A program made the translations under genes and the position numbers. Of a stretch of 25,125 nt of DNA, positions 6,967 through 14,800 are shown in pieces (position 1 is the first letter of the stretch; every line of letters begins with the position of its first letter). The notes beneath the pieces were generated by a model. It was given only the letters and a program-made list of their open reading frames with translations, did not search any database and was not told the origin of the DNA. This DNA comes from HGM12587 sp945786935 (lineage in GTDB: Bacteria > Bacillota > Clostridia > Lachnospirales > Lachnospiraceae): positions 1 through 25,125 of the forward strand of contig CALZFY010000031.1 of assembly GCA_945786935.1 (NCBI GenBank), written 5' to 3'.

Positions 6967-8313
6967 CTATTTCCAGTTTAACAGCCAAGGTTCCCTCTTC
7001 ACAGCTAAGTTAAGATCATAACGGATCCGTTCCTGATCGAGTGTAAGAATCTCTCTGTTTTTCATTACCAGTTTTCCGCAGATAATACTATGCAGTACAT
7101 CCGAACCAGAAGCACTTTCTACAAGAGAGTTTACCACATTTTGCGTAGGCCATAAAGATGGTACATCTAAATTTATCGCAATTAAATCCGCCGGACTATT
7201 TTCTTCAATCTTTCCGGTATGTTCAGAGAAAAGAGCTGCGGCACCACCGGAAGTTGCCATATTCAACAGCATCTTTGCCGGCATAACGCAGGAATCTGCG
7301 GTACTCACTCCCCGTACCACATTCATAATTCCGCGGAACAAACGCATCTCGCGGAACAAATCCAATCCCCCATGACCGGCACCATCACTACCAAAGCCAC
7401 AAGAGATTCCGTTGTGTAACAGCTGTGGAGTATTCGGAACTCCCTTTCCACAATTGGAAAATGGACAGTGAGCCACTCGAATTTGATGTTCTTTTAAAAT
7501 ATCCATTTCGTCTGGAGATAAGAAAATTGCATGTGCTGCAAGCATTTCCTGTGGTATCAGATTGTTTTTTTCTAACCATACAAAAGGACGTTCTCCATGC
7601 CTCTCAATAAAATCATTTACCTCCGATGCATATTCATTTAAATGAGTCTCAAATGGAATATCATCCTCTATTGCCGCTTCTAACATTGAACGATAGATTT
7701 CTTCACTCACTGCAGTAGGAGTTGTTACAGAATATATCGCTGTAATACGTCCGTCCGGACTGATTTCCTGAAGATTTTTTGCCATTCTTTTTTGGCGCAA
7801 AACACCCTCATTTACCGAAGGAGCACGCAGACTTTCAGGAGCAAACGGATTGTCATTCGTCATGATGCTAAGACGTCCGTGAAGACCTGCTTGTTGATAT
7901 ACTTTAGCATATTCCTCAGCAAATTTGCCACCGGCATCCACAAAACCGGTGGTACCGTAAGAAATCATTTCCAATGCTGCAATTTCAGCTGATAACTTTG
8001 AAGTACTCTCCGTGAGGTGACTTTCAAATGGAACATTTACCTTCTTCCAAATTACCGGTTTAACATCCAACAAACGTCCTCTTAGAAATTGCTGACTGGT
8101 ATGAATATGTGCGTCAGTCATTCCCGGCATCCACAGAAGGTGAGAACCGTCAATTACTGTATCCGCTACATCTGTATCTGCAAATGTTTCTGCCTCTGAC
8201 TTTATAATAATCTTTTTGATTCTACCATCTGCAATACATATGCCAGAGACATCTTGAACATCCATTGAAGGTGTAAGATATTTTGTGTTTTTAATTATAA
8301 TATCATAATTCAT
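6967..8313 (-). CDS. amidohydrolase of the SAH/MTA/guanine/triazine deaminase type
   Basis: This 448-residue metal-dependent hydrolase has a small beta-sandwich formed by both termini around a TIM barrel. The metal and catalytic set appears complete: H69-x-H71 (DAHIHT), H224 with E227 three residues later (THLNE), H261 (AAHAIF) and D310 (FGSDGAG). The H-x-H, H+3E, H, D pattern is that of TM0936-like SAH/MTA deaminases and the wider ATZ/TRZ and guanine/cytosine deaminase clan, which remove amino groups or chlorine from N-heterocycles. The substrate is not decidable from motifs. It starts 5 nt after the TSUP gene and is the only enzyme of the operon, so it probably acts on the compound the membrane genes handle. 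Confidence 0.87.
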   Translation of the reverse strand: MNYDIIIKNTKYLTPSMDVQDVSGICIADGRIKKIIIKSEAETFADTDVADTVIDGSHLLWMPGMTDAHIHTSQQFLRGRLLDVKPVIWKKVNVPFESHLTESTSKLSAEIAALEMISYGTTGFVDAGGKFAEEYAKVYQQAGLHGRLSIMTNDNPFAPESLRAPSVNEGVLRQKRMAKNLQEISPDGRITAIYSVTTPTAVSEEIYRSMLEAAIEDDIPFETHLNEYASEVNDFIERHGERPFVWLEKNNLIPQEMLAAHAIFLSPDEMDILKEHQIRVAHCPFSNCGKGVPNTPQLLHNGISCGFGSDGAGHGGLDLFREMRLFRGIMNVVRGVSTADSCVMPAKMLLNMATSGGAAALFSEHTGKIEENSPADLIAINLDVPSLWPTQNVVNSLVESASGSDVLHSIICGKLVMKNREILTLDQERIRYDLNLAVKREPWLLNWK

Positions 8314-8318
8314 ACTAA

Positions 8319-9089
8319 CTACCTTAATAACATAAAAATAGCAAAAACGATCGATCCCACAGCAATTCCTCGTTTTAATAGAGTCTGAGGTATTCTTTCA
8401 GCCGTACGACTGCCAATCTCTATTCCTATCATATGACTGATAAATGCTGATAAAAGCAATGGAATCAATGATAAAATATCTGCCTTTGAACCATAAACAA
8501 CAATTGCAGGAAGGGCAATAAATAACGAATCCAGCAATGCTGTTCCGATAGCTGCTTTAATTTGCATACCAAGAAGCACCAAAATCGGCATTACAAGTAC
8601 CGGTCCTCCTGCACCCGATAGGGCACATAATAATGATGTAAAAATCCCCACCGTTACCAAAACAGCTTTTGAAATGGGTTCTTCACCCTCTGAAGAACCT
8701 GAAAATTTTTGTTTTACCTGCTTCTTTAAAACAAATTCCTGAAATAGTATGGAAATACCTGAGAATAATACTACACAATACAAAACGGTCTTCATATAGC
8801 CACTAACAAAGTACTGACCGAGGATTGCACCTGCTACGCTACCAAATAAACTGGCTATACCTAAAAGCATTCCTTGCTGTACCGGAAGTTCCCCACGTTT
8901 CGCATAGTTTTTTGCTCCTAACAATCCTGAAATTGAGAAACATAAAAAACTAATAAACAGTGCTGCATTAGAATCCAGCCCACAGTAATTCATAAATAAA
9001 ACAGGAAGCAGGAAGCCTGCTATTCCACACCAACCGATGCTCATTCCCACAAGAAGGCTTCCCACAAAAACAACAATATAAGTCATCAT
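8319..9089 (-). CDS. sulfite exporter TauE/SafE (TSUP) family membrane protein
   Basis: The 256-residue, very hydrophobic protein has about eight predicted membrane segments in two halves. Each half has the glycine-rich signature of TSUP permeases: GCGIAGFLLPVLF near residue 21 and LCALSGAGGPVLVMPILV near 155. Characterised TSUP members export sulfite, sulfoacetate or related organic anions, and some move other substrates. The start codon lies 1 nt beyond the stop of the 148-residue gene (TAA-T-ATG), so translation is probably coupled. In this operon it could export a product of the amidohydrolase or import a related anion. The family call is firm; substrate and direction are unknown. Confidence 0.88.
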   Translation of the reverse strand: MMTYIVVFVGSLLVGMSIGWCGIAGFLLPVLFMNYCGLDSNAALFISFLCFSISGLLGAKNYAKRGELPVQQGMLLGIASLFGSVAGAILGQYFVSGYMKTVLYCVVLFSGISILFQEFVLKKQVKQKFSGSSEGEEPISKAVLVTVGIFTSLLCALSGAGGPVLVMPILVLLGMQIKAAIGTALLDSLFIALPAIVVYGSKADILSLIPLLLSAFISHMIGIEIGSRTAERIPQTLLKRGIAVGSIVFAIFMLLR

Positions 9090-9090
9090 A

Positions 9091-9537
9091 TTAAATCGTT
9101 CCCATCAATTTCAGAACACCCTGTGCAATTAACAGAGAGCCTAAAAATGTACCTGTCATGACAAGGATCGTAATAATGATATATTTCCATCCCTGCTTAA
9201 AGAATGTCTTTAACTGGTTACTGATAGAAATTCCTGCAAATGCACCTACCATTGTAAGTGGTGCAGTGAAGTTGATTTTTCCTGCCGCTGAAATTACAAA
9301 CTCAGATACCGGGGAAATTGGACAGGCTAAAAGCAGACCAATCACGGAGCAGTAGGCAACTGCCGGAAGTTTCAGCGGAATCACAGCTTTCAAACCTGCT
9401 GCACATAGTGCAATTCCTAAAAGCACCAAGACACCTGGAAGAGATTCTGAAAAAGCAACATCGAAACCGATGAAGTTTGCAAATGCCATACCAATTCCAG
9501 TAATGATAAGTGTAAAAATCCAATCAATTGCTCTCAT
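9091..9537 (-). CDS. small integral membrane protein partnered with the DUF3100-like protein
   Basis: The 148-residue protein consists of four to five hydrophobic segments (about 8-28, 33-50, 55-75, 90-105, 120-142) with short polar links such as SNQLKTFFKQGWK. No catalytic motif or signal peptide is recognised. Its ATG overlaps the TAA of the preceding gene by one base (TAATG), implying strict translational coupling and roughly equal amounts of the two proteins. I cannot assign it to a characterised family. Its size and coupling suggest it is the second subunit, or a split-off C-terminal half, of the transporter begun by the upstream gene. Confidence 0.75.
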   Translation of the reverse strand: MRAIDWIFTLIITGIGMAFANFIGFDVAFSESLPGVLVLLGIALCAAGLKAVIPLKLPAVAYCSVIGLLLACPISPVSEFVISAAGKINFTAPLTMVGAFAGISISNQLKTFFKQGWKYIIITILVMTGTFLGSLLIAQGVLKLMGTI

Positions 9538-10379
9538 TATTTATCCCCTTTCTTCTTTCCTAAATTGCCAAGTACCGGCTCGAGCTTAGCATAAAGCTTA
9601 TTACACAAAGGAATGCCGATGAAAATTGCCATATAAATACCATCGACACCAGACATCGTTTCACTTGCTGCTGCTAAAGCAGAAATTTGTTCCGCAAATT
9701 CCGGAAGAATTTCAGTTAATGTTGCAACCGCGGATGAGGTCAGAATTCCAGCACCAACACCAGATGCCATACCAAGAGCATATGGATGGAACAGCTCGGT
9801 AGCTGCAAACATAGATGCCATAAATCCAAAGTAAATTGTACCGATCATACCAATGATAATGTAAACGGATAAGCAGCCTCTCGCTTCCGGAGAATCTGAT
9901 CCGAACATATCCTGAATAAGTGCCAGGTTAGTCTCTCTATTGATAGAATGAGCCGCACCAATAGACTCTCTCTTTAAACCTAAGAGTAACGCAAATGGCA
10001 TAGCAAGAAAAATAGTACCCAAGTTACCAAACTCCTGTAAAAGAATTGCCGGTCCGGCGGTAATCACAATGTCAATATTTGCACCTGCATTGATGCCAAG
10101 CTTTGCAATAAAAGGTAGAATTGCAACACCAACCAAACCTGCTGCTGCTTTTACCTTTGAATCATCCAAAATTTTAAGCACATTAGGACCACTCAACAGA
10201 CCAAGACCCAATGAGAAAAAGATTGGGAATAAAATAAACGTCCCTTTCCATACAGGAATACGGATTTGTCCTATAGAATCCGCGATAAAAATAAATACTA
10301 ATGCCAGAACATAAATCAGCCATTCATTTCTAATTCTGTCCTTCAGTGAACCATACATGTATTTTTTTTCAGCTTTCAT
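9537..10379 (-). CDS. DUF3100-like polytopic membrane protein, first gene of the accessory operon
   Basis: With the ATG at 10379 the product has 280 residues and about eight membrane segments. The segment order and the late motif ALAAASETMSGVDGIYMA followed by GIPLCNKLY resemble DUF3100 proteins, a family of uncharacterised probable transporters; this assignment is from memory of the family pattern, not a search. The longer reading frame begins with TTG at 10418, but that codon is part of a perfect palindrome and lacks a ribosome binding site. AAGGAG lies six bases before the ATG at 10379, which is clearly the better start. It overlaps the next gene by one base. A role in uptake of the amidohydrolase substrate is inferred from position only. 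Confidence 0.75.
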   Translation of the reverse strand: MKAEKKYMYGSLKDRIRNEWLIYVLALVFIFIADSIGQIRIPVWKGTFILFPIFFSLGLGLLSGPNVLKILDDSKVKAAAGLVGVAILPFIAKLGINAGANIDIVITAGPAILLQEFGNLGTIFLAMPFALLLGLKRESIGAAHSINRETNLALIQDMFGSDSPEARGCLSVYIIIGMIGTIYFGFMASMFAATELFHPYALGMASGVGAGILTSSAVATLTEILPEFAEQISALAAASETMSGVDGIYMAIFIGIPLCNKLYAKLEPVLGNLGKKKGDK

Positions 10380-10403
10380 ACATAACTCCTTTTCTATGAT
10401 TTC

Positions 10404-10438
10404 TTGTCGTTTCGACAAATTCTACGCCGACAATTATA
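10404..10438 (-). promoter_or_regulatory. promoter -10 and palindromic operator candidate of the accessory operon
   Basis: Minus strand TATAAT lies at 10433-10438, but no recognisable -35 box occurs 16-18 nt upstream (only a T-run), as often seen at activator-dependent promoters. The predicted start is near 10426. Immediately downstream is a perfect palindrome, TTGTCG-N3-CGACAA (10404-10418). A third copy of the half-site CGACAA (10428-10433) lies 15 nt from the second and touches the -10 box. The spacing suggests a repressor operator. The Crp/Fnr protein of the operon is a natural candidate, although the sequence is not a standard CRP or FNR box. Confidence 0.6.
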
Positions 10439-10493
10439 TGAAGAAAATATGATCAAAAAAATACCATTTGGGTTATTTTGATAAAAATAATGA

Positions 10494-10545
10494 TAAAAGA
10501 AAAAAGCCATCTCATTTGCAGTCTCCTGACAGATGAGATGGCTTT
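10494..10545 (-). terminator. intrinsic terminator after the HAD-SEC-C operon
   Basis: Minus-strand RNA forms a perfect 13-bp stem, AAAGCCATCTCAT (10545-10533) with ATGAGATGGCTTT (10515-10503), around a 17-nt loop. It is followed by T-rich sequence down to about 10494. It separates the SEC-C gene from the accessory operon promoter. Confidence 0.93.
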
Positions 10546-10580
10546 CACATTTTTTTAAGCGGAAAACTCCGTCCTATGGC

Positions 10581-11081
10581 TTATTTTCCGCAGCACTGTT
10601 TGAATTTACGACCTGAGCCGCATGGACATGGATCGTTACGTCCTACCTTTTTGTCCTTAATGATGGTACCGGATTTTTTCTGTTCCAGATACAGTGCTTT
10701 TCTGGTAGCCTCATCAAAAATGCTTTCCCACTGTGGTAATTCATATAACCATTCCGCTTTTGCTGCTACCATATTTTTGTAAAGCTTTACTTTATCAAAT
10801 TTTAAAGATACTACCGTATCTTCTTCCATGGTCTCGATGGGGTTTGCTTCTACTAAGCTGTCGTTGATTCCATCTAAGAAACCAGCCATTTCCAGTGTAG
10901 ATAAGCCGTAGTTTTCAGCCAGCTCTTTGACAGTGCCCTTAACTTCTTCCTCAGGATTTGTCAGAAGTTTTTCGTAAACACTTTTTTCCAGTGCGAAATA
11001 GTTTGTCCAGAATCTCTGGATGTCACCTTTGTTTGCTTTTTCATCATATGCTACTGCATACCATTCCTGTAATAATGCCAT
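10581..11081 (-). CDS. SEC-C zinc-motif protein
   Basis: The last 20 or so residues of this 166-residue protein form a SEC-C motif, NDPCPCGSGRKFKQCCGK, with zinc ligands C152, C154, C163 and C164. The motif was first described at the SecA C-terminus, where it binds zinc and SecB, but it also occurs on many unrelated small proteins. The rest is helical and acidic, with no domain I recognise, and there is no signal peptide or membrane segment. Its ribosome binding site (GAGGAG) lies in the last codons of the HAD gene and its ATG is 2 nt after that stop, so the two are translated together. Role unknown. Confidence 0.85.
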   Translation of the reverse strand: MALLQEWYAVAYDEKANKGDIQRFWTNYFALEKSVYEKLLTNPEEEVKGTVKELAENYGLSTLEMAGFLDGINDSLVEANPIETMEEDTVVSLKFDKVKLYKNMVAAKAEWLYELPQWESIFDEATRKALYLEQKKSGTIIKDKKVGRNDPCPCGSGRKFKQCCGK

Positions 11082-11083
11082 GT

Positions 11084-11689
11084 TTATTTCTCCTCTAAAT
11101 ACTTATTTAATTCTTCTTTTGCCTGTTCATAGCTTTGAAAATGGATCGCATGCAATCCAAACTCTCTTGCTGCCTGAACATTTGCTTCATTGTCATCCAA
11201 GAACACTGCTTCCTTCGGATCAAGGTCGTATCTGTCGCAAAGAAGCTGATAGATCTCTCTTTCCGGCTTGATCAGGCCTTCCCTGAAGGACATAATACCG
11301 CCGTCCACTTCGCTTAAAAAGCAAAGGTGGGTATCTTTTGTTTTTTCGTATACCGATTTGGACCAGTTGGAAAGCACATACACCTGATAGCCTCTGGATT
11401 TCAAATCCCGGATCCATGGAATCGCATAATCGTATAAGGATACGAGCTCTCCCCCATGTTCAAAGATCTGTTCCATGTCCTCCCGGTACTGCGGTGCTTT
11501 TTCTGAAAATTTATCGATCAGCTCCGGAAGCGTCATCAGTCCTCTGTCGAACTCATTCCACCACGGATTTAATACTGTGGCATTTGCAATTGTTTCAAAT
11601 TTTTCACCTTCAAAGCCCAGATCGGCGAACAGTTCTCTCCAACGAAAATTCACAAGAACATTTCCGATATCAAAAACGACTGCTTTCAT
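11084..11689 (-). CDS. HAD superfamily hydrolase, YihX-like
   Basis: The 201-residue protein is a subfamily IA HAD phosphatase. Motif I is FDIGNVL with nucleophile D7; the usual second aspartate is glycine, as in YihX-type sugar-phosphate phosphatases (FDLGNV). Motif II is SNWS (S107), the conserved lysine is K141 (GLIKPE), and motif III is D165-D166 (FLDDNE). A helical cap lies at about 15-85. The reading frame continues upstream to an ATG at 11770, but that extension crosses the predicted promoter at 11730-11758. The ATG at 11689 has a GAGGAAAAAGGG site and begins at the conserved strand, so it is the real start. Substrate is unknown; glucose 1-phosphate activity is only an analogy. Confidence 0.9.
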   Translation of the reverse strand: MKAVVFDIGNVLVNFRWRELFADLGFEGEKFETIANATVLNPWWNEFDRGLMTLPELIDKFSEKAPQYREDMEQIFEHGGELVSLYDYAIPWIRDLKSRGYQVYVLSNWSKSVYEKTKDTHLCFLSEVDGGIMSFREGLIKPEREIYQLLCDRYDLDPKEAVFLDDNEANVQAAREFGLHAIHFQSYEQAKEELNKYLEEK

Positions 11690-11729
11690 CCCTTTTTCCT
11701 CATGTTCATTCCGTATTTTGACAGCTATC

Positions 11730-11758
11730 ACTATAGCATGAATTACCGGAATTGTAAA
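11730..11758 (-). promoter_or_regulatory. promoter of the HAD-SEC-C operon
   Basis: Minus strand TTTACA (11753-11758) and TATAGT (11730-11735) with a 17-nt spacer; predicted start about 11723, some 34 nt before the ATG at 11689. It lies just beyond the palindromic repeat that follows polC. Confidence 0.78.
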
Positions 11759-11771
11759 CCGCAAAAGCATG

Positions 11772-11832
11772 ACTGTTCACAATTGTTCCGGTCACCGGCA
11801 AAAATCCATGCAAAATTTGCTCTGCAAATGAA
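11772..11832 (+). repeat. dispersed palindromic repeat, truncated copy, between polC and the HAD gene
   Basis: This stretch aligns with 25021-25079 near the right end. Both begin ACTGTTCAC, continue through a GTTCC-containing loop, and share an identical 25-nt core (11797-11821 here, 25045-25069 there). A small hairpin, ATTTGC (11815-11820) and GCAAAT (11824-11829), keeps its stem in both copies although the loops differ (TCT here, TGC there). The first hairpin's arms have changed to GACTG/CGGTC and still pair through a G-T wobble. The right arm of the large outer stem is missing here, so the copy is truncated. It occupies the space where a polC terminator would be expected. Confidence 0.75.
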
Positions 11833-11833
11833 C

Positions 11834-14800
11834 TCACGTAAAATCAAATAAGGATAGCTGATTGGACTCCGGAAGTCCCTCAATAATTCCCAGTTCCTCC
11901 ATCAGATCCACAATGGTCTTGCTAAGCTTTGCTCTTGCACGAAGATCGTCCTTGGAAAGGAATGGACCATCCTTGGCAGCCTCTACCACCTGGTCAGCCG
12001 CCTTGTCCCCCAGACCATCGATACTTGCAAAGGAAGGCATCAGCTTACCGTCTATGATCTGGAATTCCTTGGCTTTTGCCCGATACAGGTCAATTTTCAT
12101 AAACTCGAAGCCTCTTGCATACATTTCCTGGACGATCTTCATATCACGGATCTGATCCTGCTCTTTTTTACTTAAGGTATCCGCACGCTTCTTATAATCA
12201 TTTAAGTAATATTCCAGCTTATCCCGCCCCTGACACATAATCTCGTAGGAGAATGCTGACGCACGGATACTGAAGAATGCAGCATAATATGCCAGCGGAT
12301 AATATACCTTACAGTAGGCAATTCGATAAGCCATCATAACGTAAGCCGCCGCATGAGCCTTCGGGAACATGTATTTGATCTTCTTGCAGGACCAGATGTA
12401 CCAGTCAGGTACGTCATGCTTTTTCATTTCCTCTTCCCATTCCGGCTTTAAGCCCTTACCCTTACGGACACTTTCCATAATCGTAAAGGAAAGCTCACTC
12501 TCCACTCCCATACGGATAAGATAAGTCATAATGTCATCTCGGGTACAGATGGCCGTGGAAATGGTTGCCTTTCCTTCCTGGATCAATGTCTGAGCATTTC
12601 CAAGCCATACGTCCGTTCCATGGGAAAGGCCTGAAATTCGGATCAGATCCGAAAAGCAGGTAGGCTTTGTATCAATGAGCATCTGGATAACGAAATCCGT
12701 ACCAAACTCCGGAATTCCAAGGGAACCCAACGGACAGCCGCCGATATCCTCCGGCGTAATTCCCAAAGCTTCCGTGCTTCTGAAAAGACTCATGACCTTT
12801 TTCTCATCCAGAGGAATCTTTCTGGCATCAATTCCGGTTAAGTCCTCCAGCATACGGATCATGGTAGGATCATCGTGTCCCAGAATATCAAGCTTTAACA
12901 GGTTGTGGTCAATGGAATGGTAATCGAAGTGTGTCGTTACCGTATCGGTGGTCATATCATTGGCCGGACGCTGTACCGGTGTAAACTGATAGATCTCATG
13001 TCCCATGGGAAGTACGATGATACCCCCCGGATGCTGGCCGGTAGTACGTCGGATTCCCGTACATCCCTGTACGATTCGGTCGATCTCGCAGACTCTCTTG
13101 TGCTGACCACGTTCTTCATAATAATTTTTTACATATCCAAAGGCTGTCTTATCCGCCAACGTACCGATGGTTCCGGCACGGAAGGTCTGTCCTGCACCGA
13201 AGATAACTTCCGTATAACGGTGTGCCTTATTCTGATAATCACCGGAAAAGTTAAGGTCAATATCCGGCTCCTTATTTCCCTTAAATCCAAGGAAGGTCTC
13301 AAAAGGAATATCAAAGCCTTCCTTTTTCAGTGGCGTACCGCAGGCCGGACAGTCCCGGTCCTCCATGTCACATCCCACCTTACCGGCATAGGATTTTACA
13401 ATGTCCGAATCAAAGTCACAAAAGTGGCAGGATGGGCAGATATAATGGGGTGCCAGGGGGTTTACCTCTGTAATACCGGCCATAGTAGCTACAAAGGAGG
13501 AACCTACCGAACCTCGGGAGCCTACCAGATAGCCGTCGGCATTGGATTTCCACACCAGCTTCTGTGCGATGATGTACATTACGGCAAAACCATTGCCGAT
13601 GATGGATTTTAATTCCCTCTCCAGTCGTTCCACAACCACCTCCGGCAGGTTTTCTCCGTAGATCTCATGTGCCTTGTTATAACAGATTTCTCGCAGGGTC
13701 TTATCAGAATTTTCAATGACCGGCGGACATTTATCCGGATGGATCGGCGTTACCTTTTCGCACATATCTGCAATCAGATTTGTATTGGTGATTACCACCT
13801 CTTCCGCCTTTTCCGGTCCCAGATATTCAAATTCCTTCAGCATTTCCTCTGTGGTTCTAAGATAAAGAGGTGCCTGCTGGTCTGCATCGGAGAAGCCCTT
13901 TCCCGCCATGATGATCCGACGGTATACCTCATCCTCAGGATCCATAAAATGTACGTCACAGGTAGCAACCACCGGTTTATGGAACTGCTCTCCCAGCTTA
14001 CAGATCTTTCTGTTTAAATCCTTTAACTGTTCTTCACTGGTAATTCCGCTCTTCGGGTCTCTTAACATAAATGCATTGTTTCCCAGCGGCTGGATTTCCA
14101 GATAATCATAAAATTTCACCAGACGGATGATCTCCTCCTCCGGTGCATTCCGAAGTACTGCCTGATAAAGCTCTCCCGCCTCGCAGGCGGAGCCAATGAG
14201 CAGTCCCTCGCTGTATTTTAGATAAACGCTCTTAGGGATTCTGGGGCGTCTTGCATAATAATCAATATGGGAATAGGATACCAGACGATAAAGATTCCGG
14301 CGTCCAGTTTCATTTCTGGCGAGAATGACTGCATGGTAGGTCGGAAGCTTCTTGATTGCCTCCACAGAGGTACTTCCGAGCTCATTGACCTGATCAAGCG
14401 TTTCTGCCCCCTGTTCTTTTAACATATCAATAAATTTCACAAAAATTTCTGCCGTACAGCCTGCGTCATCCACCGCTCTGTGATGATTTTCCAAAGATAC
14501 CCCCAAGGCCTTGGCTACCGTATCCAGCTTATAACGGTTTAGAGCCGGAAGCAGTACCCGGGCAAGGCTGACTGTATCCATCACGGTAAAGTCGTAGGAA
14601 ATGTGAAGCCTTCGTAAGTTTTCCTCCACAAATCCGATATCAAAGGCTGCATTATGGGCAACCATGACTGAGTTTCCACAAAATTCCATGAATTTTGGAA
14701 GAATCACTTCAATGGTATCGGAGTCCATCACCATCTCGTCTTTGATTCCGGTGAGCTGCTCGATTTCAAAGGGAATGGGCACCTGAGGATTTATAAAGGT

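Noticed and set aside
10450..10498. Repeated TGATAAAA/TGATCAAA words upstream of the accessory operon as possible FNR boxes
   Set aside because: No TTGAT-N4-ATCAA pair can be formed with the right spacing, and the sequence is very AT-rich, so such words occur by chance.
12905..13612. 235-codon open frame on the plus strand
   Set aside because: It lies entirely antisense within polC, has no ribosome binding site or recognisable domain, and polC is conserved across the region.
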